9,302 nucleotides of DNA, taken from the NCBI GenBank assembly GCA_013205455.1, contig JABMMO010000140.1, positions 1 through 9,302 on the forward strand. The letters are read 5' to 3'. Shown here piece by piece: positions 6,409 to 9,302 of the stretch; positions within the stretch are counted from its first letter, which is position 1; each line of letters begins with the position of its first letter. The notes under the pieces are model-generated. The model did not search any database. It had not been told where the DNA came from and saw only the letters and a list, made by a program, of their open reading frames with translations. The DNA is from Actinomycetota bacterium (GTDB lineage: Bacteria > Actinomycetota > Actinomycetes > Nanopelagicales > Nanopelagicaceae). The position numbers and the translations under genes are program-made.

Positions 6409-7050
6409 TTAGAACGCAGTTGAAATTGTAAATAATCCGAGAGCGATCATCACTAAACCGCCAAATTTTCGCATTTTAACCAAACGCGCTGGCTTGGTTG
6501 AAAGTGATTCTCGAATTGTGCCGGCAATCAAACCCCAAGTGCTATCTGAGAAAAATGCCAAGATCGCAAAAGTTGCGCCCATCAAAACTATCTGCGACGT
6601 GATGGAATCACTGTCGTGATCGACAAAGCCCGGCAAAATCGCTGCAAAAAATACTAATCCTTTTGGATTTAATGCTCCTACAAAAAAGCCGTCTCGAATT
6701 GATTTTAGGATGGTTGGCTTTCCTTCATTAACGTTGATTATATCTTCAGCATGAACAATGCTCTTTTTGATTGCATCAATACCGAGATAAATCAGATAAC
6801 CACCACCAGCAATTTGTACAAATAGAAAAGCCTCATCAGAGCGTTGCAATACTGGACCAAGTCCGAATGCAACAACCAAAGAAAGAATAAACATTCCGAG
6901 CGCATTACCAAAAACTGTTGCAACTGCGGCGGCTCGACCCCAAGATATTGCGCGGGCGATGGTGAAGAGAACACTTGGTCCAGGAGCTAACATGATAATA
7001 ATTGCAGCAACTAAATACTCACCAAATCTAGTTGGAAATTCAAAAACCAT
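6409..7050 (-). CDS. LysE/RhtB family amino-acid (threonine/homoserine-type) exporter
   Basis: This 213-aa integral membrane protein has about six hydrophobic segments, near 12-32, 38-65, 72-92, 115-137, 148-172 and 190-210. Near the N-terminus is the family signature LAPGPSVLFTIARAISWGRAAAV, followed by GGGYLIYLGIDAIKK. In the middle is FFVGALNPKGLVFFAAILPGFV, containing the characteristic NPK loop. The family exports basic or neutral amino acids and related metabolites by proton antiport; the substrate here is unknown. The length is typical and the frame intact. It begins 6 nt after a -10-like TAGACT with no Shine-Dalgarno, suggesting a leaderless mRNA. Transcription from the upstream permease is blocked by a strong terminator, so this is probably its own unit, possibly with the nuclease. 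Confidence 0.92.
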   Translation of the reverse strand: MVFEFPTRFGEYLVAAIIIMLAPGPSVLFTIARAISWGRAAAVATVFGNALGMFILSLVVAFGLGPVLQRSDEAFLFVQIAGGGYLIYLGIDAIKKSIVHAEDIINVNEGKPTILKSIRDGFFVGALNPKGLVFFAAILPGFVDHDSDSITSQIVLMGATFAILAFFSDSTWGLIAGTIRESLSTKPARLVKMRKFGGLVMIALGLFTISTAF

Positions 7051-7056
7051 TGTTGG

Positions 7057-7062
7057 AGTCTA
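7057..7062 (-). promoter_or_regulatory. Candidate -10 box for leaderless lysE-type gene
   Basis: The minus strand reads TAGACT followed by CCAACA and the ATG at 7050, a TANNNT box at the spacing expected for a transcript starting at the start codon. The upstream region is T-rich and partly shared with the tail of the permease terminator. No TTGACA-like -35 is seen. Confidence 0.45.
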
Positions 7063-7079
7063 GGACACTTATTAAAATT

Positions 7080-7114
7080 AAAAAACGCACAGAGCCGAAG
7101 CCCTGTGCGTTTTT
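7080..7114 (-). terminator. Rho-independent terminator of the NCS2 permease gene
   Basis: AAAAACGCACAG (7081-7092) pairs perfectly with CTGTGCGTTTTT (7103-7114). In the minus-strand RNA, the loop GGCUUCGGCU adds a G-U and two G-C type pairs closed by a UUCG tetraloop, giving about 15 pairs. The stem is followed by a run of U and U/A-rich sequence. It lies 12 nt after the permease stop at 7127. On the plus strand the loop is poorer and there is no transcript to terminate. Confidence 0.9.
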
Positions 7115-7126
7115 GTAACTCTTAAA

Positions 7127-8389
7127 CTATTGATTGGTACCGCGAGATTTTGCAATGGTGCTAAGTACTCGATATCCAACAACTGCAACCAAAGTTGCGT
7201 TAATGATGCCGTTGAATGCGAAGTTACCGCTTGTCCATGACATATCTGAAATACCGATGATGAGCGCTGATGCTGCGATGATTAAGTTTGTTGGATTGCT
7301 GAAATTAACACGTCCTTCAATCCAAATCCGAGCACCAAGAACACCGATCATTCCGAATAGTCCAACGCCAACGCCGCCAAGTGCACCAACTGGAGTTGCA
7401 CTTAGAACAGCGCCGAATTTAGGACAGATCGAAAGCACGATTGCGCCTAGACCAGCAATCCAATAAGCGGCTGTTGAATAAACCCGGGTTGCAGCCATTA
7501 CGCCAATGTTTTCTGCGTAAGTAGTTGTTCCAGATCCGCCACCAGCACCTGCGAGAGTTGTTGCAAGACCATCAGCAAAAAGGGCGTTACCCATTTGATC
7601 ATCAAGGTTTTTGCCGGTCATTGCTGAAACAGCTTTAATGTGTCCAACGTTCTCGGCAATAAGTACAAGTACTACTGGCAAGAAGAGCACAATTGCACTC
7701 ATGTTAAATGTTGGAGTCGTGAATGAAGGCATTGCAACCCACTTTGCAGCGGAGATGCCATCAGTATTTACATCGCCCATAAACATCGCAACTACATAAC
7801 CGACTACAAGTCCAGCGAAGATTGCGATTCGACCTAAGAAGCCGCGGGAGAAGGCTGAGATGAGTGCGATTGATGCGAGCGTAATTACGCCAACTACTGG
7901 ACCTGCAGCAAAATTATTTTTTGCAGCACCAGCAAGGTTTAGGCCAATAACCATAACAATGGTTCCAGTTACAACTGGTGGCAATAACCAATCAATCCAA
8001 CCGGTTCCAGAAGAGCGAACGATTAAACCAACGACAGCAAGAATTACTCCGGTTGCAACTACGCCGCCAAGAGCCGTGGCCATGTCATCGCTCTTAACCG
8101 ACGCCGCAATTGGCGCTAAGAACGCAAATGAGGAGCCAAGGTAACTTGGAAGCTTATTTTGGGTGATGATTAAAAATAGAAGAGTTCCGATACCTGAGAA
8201 AAATAGGGTTGTGGTTGGTGGCAGACCCGTAATGATTGGGACGAGAAAGGTTGCGCCAAACATTGCTGCGATGTGCTGTAAGCCAACGCCAATGGTGCGC
8301 GGCCAGCTCAATCGCTCATCTGTAGATACGACCTCACCTGATGAGATCGTTTTTCCGGTTCCGTGGATTTTCCATGAGAGAAGACTCAT
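7127..8389 (-). CDS. uraA: NCS2 family uracil/xanthine permease
   Basis: This 420-aa inner-membrane transporter belongs to the nucleobase:cation symporter-2 family, proton-coupled importers of uracil, xanthine or uric acid. The sequence shows GVGLQHIAAMFGATFLVPIITG at 34-55, many hydrophobic segments consistent with a 14-helix fold, and the substrate-site motif IAENVGHIKAV (Glu246, His250). TTTYAENIGV around 288-296 contains Glu293. These correspond to the Glu-His-Glu set (E241, H245, E290) of E. coli UraA, so uracil is the best guess, with xanthine the alternative. The ATG at 8389 has AGGGG 8-9 nt upstream. A stem-loop lies just beyond that site and a strong terminator follows the gene, so it is probably a single-gene unit divergent from padR-ino1. 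Confidence 0.93.
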   Translation of the reverse strand: MSLLSWKIHGTGKTISSGEVVSTDERLSWPRTIGVGLQHIAAMFGATFLVPIITGLPPTTTLFFSGIGTLLFLIITQNKLPSYLGSSFAFLAPIAASVKSDDMATALGGVVATGVILAVVGLIVRSSGTGWIDWLLPPVVTGTIVMVIGLNLAGAAKNNFAAGPVVGVITLASIALISAFSRGFLGRIAIFAGLVVGYVVAMFMGDVNTDGISAAKWVAMPSFTTPTFNMSAIVLFLPVVLVLIAENVGHIKAVSAMTGKNLDDQMGNALFADGLATTLAGAGGGSGTTTYAENIGVMAATRVYSTAAYWIAGLGAIVLSICPKFGAVLSATPVGALGGVGVGLFGMIGVLGARIWIEGRVNFSNPTNLIIAASALIIGISDMSWTSGNFAFNGIINATLVAVVGYRVLSTIAKSRGTNQ

Positions 8390-8403
8390 GCGATGTACCC
8401 CTG

Positions 8404-8433
8404 TCTAGAGCGCCACCGTTGGCAAGCTCTAGA
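8404..8433 (-). promoter_or_regulatory. Stem-loop in the upstream leader of the uracil permease gene
   Basis: TCTAGAGC (8404-8411) pairs with GCTCTAGA (8426-8433), and inside it GCCA (8412-8415) pairs with TGGC (8420-8423). This leaves a four-base loop and a two-base AA bulge. In the permease mRNA the hairpin would end a few bases before the AGGGG ribosome-binding site. It has no U-run, so it is not a plain terminator. It may be a protein-binding or translational control element, or a DNA operator. I cannot match it to a known riboswitch or to the PyrR-binding loop. Confidence 0.5.
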
Positions 8434-8482
8434 AACCGAGGGCAAACCTGTGAATTTGTTACTGGGCCGTAGACGCGCCACA

Positions 8483-8502
8483 TTCTGAGAATTCGGTCAG
8501 AA
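8483..8502. repeat. Small inverted repeat in the permease-padR intergenic region
   Basis: TTCTGA (8483-8488) and TCAGAA (8497-8502) are exact reverse complements separated by eight bases. It lies in the divergent intergenic region and could be an operator half-site pair. Six-base arms are short enough to arise by chance. Confidence 0.25.
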
Positions 8503-8537
8503 GTTGCGCTCGCTCAACCTATCGAGTTAGATACCCA

Positions 8538-8543
8538 TACGAT
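8538..8543 (+). promoter_or_regulatory. Candidate -10 box of padR-ino1
   Basis: TACGAT is the only TANNNT match I found just upstream of padR. Transcription would start near 8550, giving a leader of about 30 nt that includes the GGGAGGG ribosome-binding site. No convincing -35 hexamer is found 16-18 nt upstream. The box overlaps the dyad at 8540-8560. Confidence 0.35.
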
Positions 8544-8560
8544 ATATCTATTCGATATAT
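8540..8560. promoter_or_regulatory. Candidate PadR operator (dyad ATATATC-N5-GATATAT)
   Basis: ATATATC (8542-8548) and GATATAT (8554-8560) form a perfect inverted repeat with a 5-bp spacer. The same stretch also reads as a direct repeat of CGATATAT at 8540-8547 and 8553-8560. It overlaps the proposed -10 and start point and lies about 20 bp before the padR gene. PadR regulators usually bind AT-rich dyads at their own promoters, so autoregulation of padR-ino1 is the natural inference. The divergent permease might also be affected. Confidence 0.55.
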
Positions 8561-8581
8561 GAGCTTTGATGGGAGGGCAAA

Positions 8582-9124
8582 ATGCGTTCTAGGAGCCAAT
8601 CCTTGGAGTTCGCTCTTTTGGGTTTTCTTATCCAAGGCCCACTTCATGGCTATGAACTTCGGAAACGATTAACTGCAATCTATGGCCCATTCCGAGCGCT
8701 CTCGTTCTCGGTGCTCTATCCGCAACTGCGTCGGATGGTCTTGGCCGGTTTAATTGAAGAGAAATTAGTTACACCAAAAGGGCGATCGCGCCGAGTACGA
8801 ATTGTTTATGAAGTTACAGCTAATGGCGAAAAGAGTTTCAATAAGAGTACTGCGTTGGCAGGTCCTGAATCTTGGGAAGACGAAGGTTTTGAAGTTCGCT
8901 TTGCATTCTTTAGTCCAACTCCAACGGCCAATCGATTGCGAATCTTAGAAGGTCGCTTGCGCAGGCTAAGAGAGAAATCTGAAGTGCTGCACGACGAAAT
9001 TGAACGCGGCAGTGTGGGCTTTGACAAATATTTAATTGAGTGGCGTCGCCACACATTGGAATCAGTTGATCGCGAGATTACCTGGCTAGAAGAGATGATC
9101 ACAACCGAGAGGAAAAGTAAGTGA
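8582..9124 (+). CDS. PadR family transcriptional regulator (Rv0047c-like)
   Basis: This 180-aa DNA-binding protein has the PadR winged helix at about 8-85. EFALLGFLIQGPLHGYELRKRL carries the family's LLGLL-x-GPxHGYEL signature, VLYPQLRRMVLAGLIEE is the recognition helix region, and YEVTANGEKSF is the wing and following helix. A C-terminal helical dimerisation part spans about 105-178. The length and position next to ino1 match Rv0047c of Mycobacterium. Unlike most PadR proteins it has the longer C-terminal domain of the Vir_act_alpha_C type. GGGAGGG at 8571-8577 is a good ribosome-binding site and fixes the start. The stop overlaps the ino1 start (GTGA), so both are translated from one mRNA. 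The AT-rich dyad upstream is its likely target. The inducing ligand is unknown. Confidence 0.92.
   Translation: MRSRSQSLEFALLGFLIQGPLHGYELRKRLTAIYGPFRALSFSVLYPQLRRMVLAGLIEEKLVTPKGRSRRVRIVYEVTANGEKSFNKSTALAGPESWEDEGFEVRFAFFSPTPTANRLRILEGRLRRLREKSEVLHDEIERGSVGFDKYLIEWRRHTLESVDREITWLEEMITTERKSK
9108..9112 (+). promoter_or_regulatory. Ribosome-binding site deciding the GTG start of ino1
   Basis: AGAGG lies 8 nt before the GTG at 9121, inside the last codons of padR. It supports GTG as the ino1 start and reinitiation after padR translation. Confidence 0.6.
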
Positions 9125-9302
9125 ATAACCAAGCAAACCCGAGTAGCGAAATCCGAGTAGCAATTATTGGTGTTGGCAATTGCGCCAATTCGCTAATTCA
9201 AGGAGTTACCTATTATCAAAACGCCGCTATAGATAAAGAGATTCCGGGTTTAATGCACCCAGTTCTTGGCGGATACCACATCAATTCCATTAAATTCATC
9301 GC
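9121..9302 (+). CDS. ino1: myo-inositol-1-phosphate synthase, N-terminal part (runs off the window)
   Basis: About 60 residues are present. VAIIGVGNCANSLIQGV (13-29) is the NAD-binding glycine-rich loop characteristic of actinobacterial inositol-1-phosphate synthase. It is followed by the conserved PGLMHPVLGGYHINSIKF, which parallels the PGLMHVRFGPYHVRDVKF of mycobacterial Ino1 as I recall it. The full enzyme, about 360 aa in actinobacteria, converts glucose-6-phosphate to inositol-1-phosphate for phosphatidylinositol, its mannosides and mycothiol. The GTG start overlaps the padR stop by GTGA and has its own ribosome-binding site. Regulation by the adjacent PadR protein is likely. The C-terminal part lies outside the window. 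Confidence 0.95.
   Translation, partial: MNNQANPSSEIRVAIIGVGNCANSLIQGVTYYQNAAIDKEIPGLMHPVLGGYHINSIKFI

Noticed and set aside
7080..7114. Bidirectional terminator
   Set aside because: In the plus-strand RNA the inner loop pairs break and no plus-strand gene ends there; the UUCG loop and T-rich tail favour the minus strand only.
7134..8408. Several plus-strand open frames (7134-7466, 7611-7799, 7860-8144, 8163-8408)
   Set aside because: They lie antisense to the well-supported NCS2 permease, have low-complexity Pro/Thr/Ala-rich translations and no recognisable motif; they are shadows of the permease codons.

Overview
The window looks like a compact, moderately AT-rich actinobacterial chromosome. 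The evidence is gene content and neighbourhood. A FadD15-like acyl-CoA synthetase sits divergent to a TB16.3/Rv2185c-like START-fold protein, with a PlsC acyltransferase nearby, as in the Mycobacterium Rv2182c-Rv2187 region. A PadR regulator overlaps the start of myo-inositol-1-phosphate synthase, as in Rv0047c-Rv0046c. Tight packing, GTGA overlaps, GTG starts and several -10 boxes placed for leaderless mRNAs fit a streamlined free-living actinobacterium. A freshwater acI/Nanopelagicales-type organism is my best guess, but that is inference. No mobile element, CRISPR array, tRNA or rRNA was seen, and no gene-free stretch exceeds 300 bases.

Layout: (1) 1-392, minus: 5' part of a histidine kinase of the NarL/HisKA_3 type with almost no N-terminal sensor, overlapping the end of fadD. 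(2) 343-2130, minus: long-chain acyl-CoA synthetase. (3) 2184-2621, plus: SRPBCC protein, divergent from fadD. (4) 2622-2699, plus: a 25-codon stub of a ROK-family glucokinase that keeps the phosphate-binding motif and then stops. (5) 2696-4845, minus: a translationally coupled pair, an alpha/beta hydrolase with an unusual acidic and membrane-spanning C-terminal extension, followed by a Gfo/Idh/MocA oxidoreductase; the oxidoreductase occupies the place where the rest of the glucokinase would be expected. (6) 4894-5643, plus: PlsC acyltransferase. (7) 5645-6346, minus: a stand-alone Cas4/RecB-like PD-(D/E)XK nuclease with CxxC pairs at both ends. (8) 6409-7050, minus: LysE/RhtB exporter. (9) 7080-7114: strong terminator. 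(10) 7127-8389, minus: NCS2 uracil/xanthine permease with a structured leader. (11) 8390-8581: regulatory intergenic region with a stem-loop and a PadR-like dyad. (12) 8582-9124, plus: PadR regulator. (13) 9121-end, plus: start of ino1.

Functional theme: much of the window deals with phospholipid precursors. FadD activates fatty acids, PlsC acylates lysophosphatidate, and Ino1 makes the inositol headgroup precursor under probable PadR control; the START-fold protein may bind a lipid. The permease, exporter and oxidoreductase/hydrolase pair are transport and catabolic genes beside this core. The observations most worth following are the glucokinase stub at the junction with the oxidoreductase, the Cas4-like nuclease without CRISPR context, the sensorless kinase, the fused hydrolase, and the PadR operator candidate.
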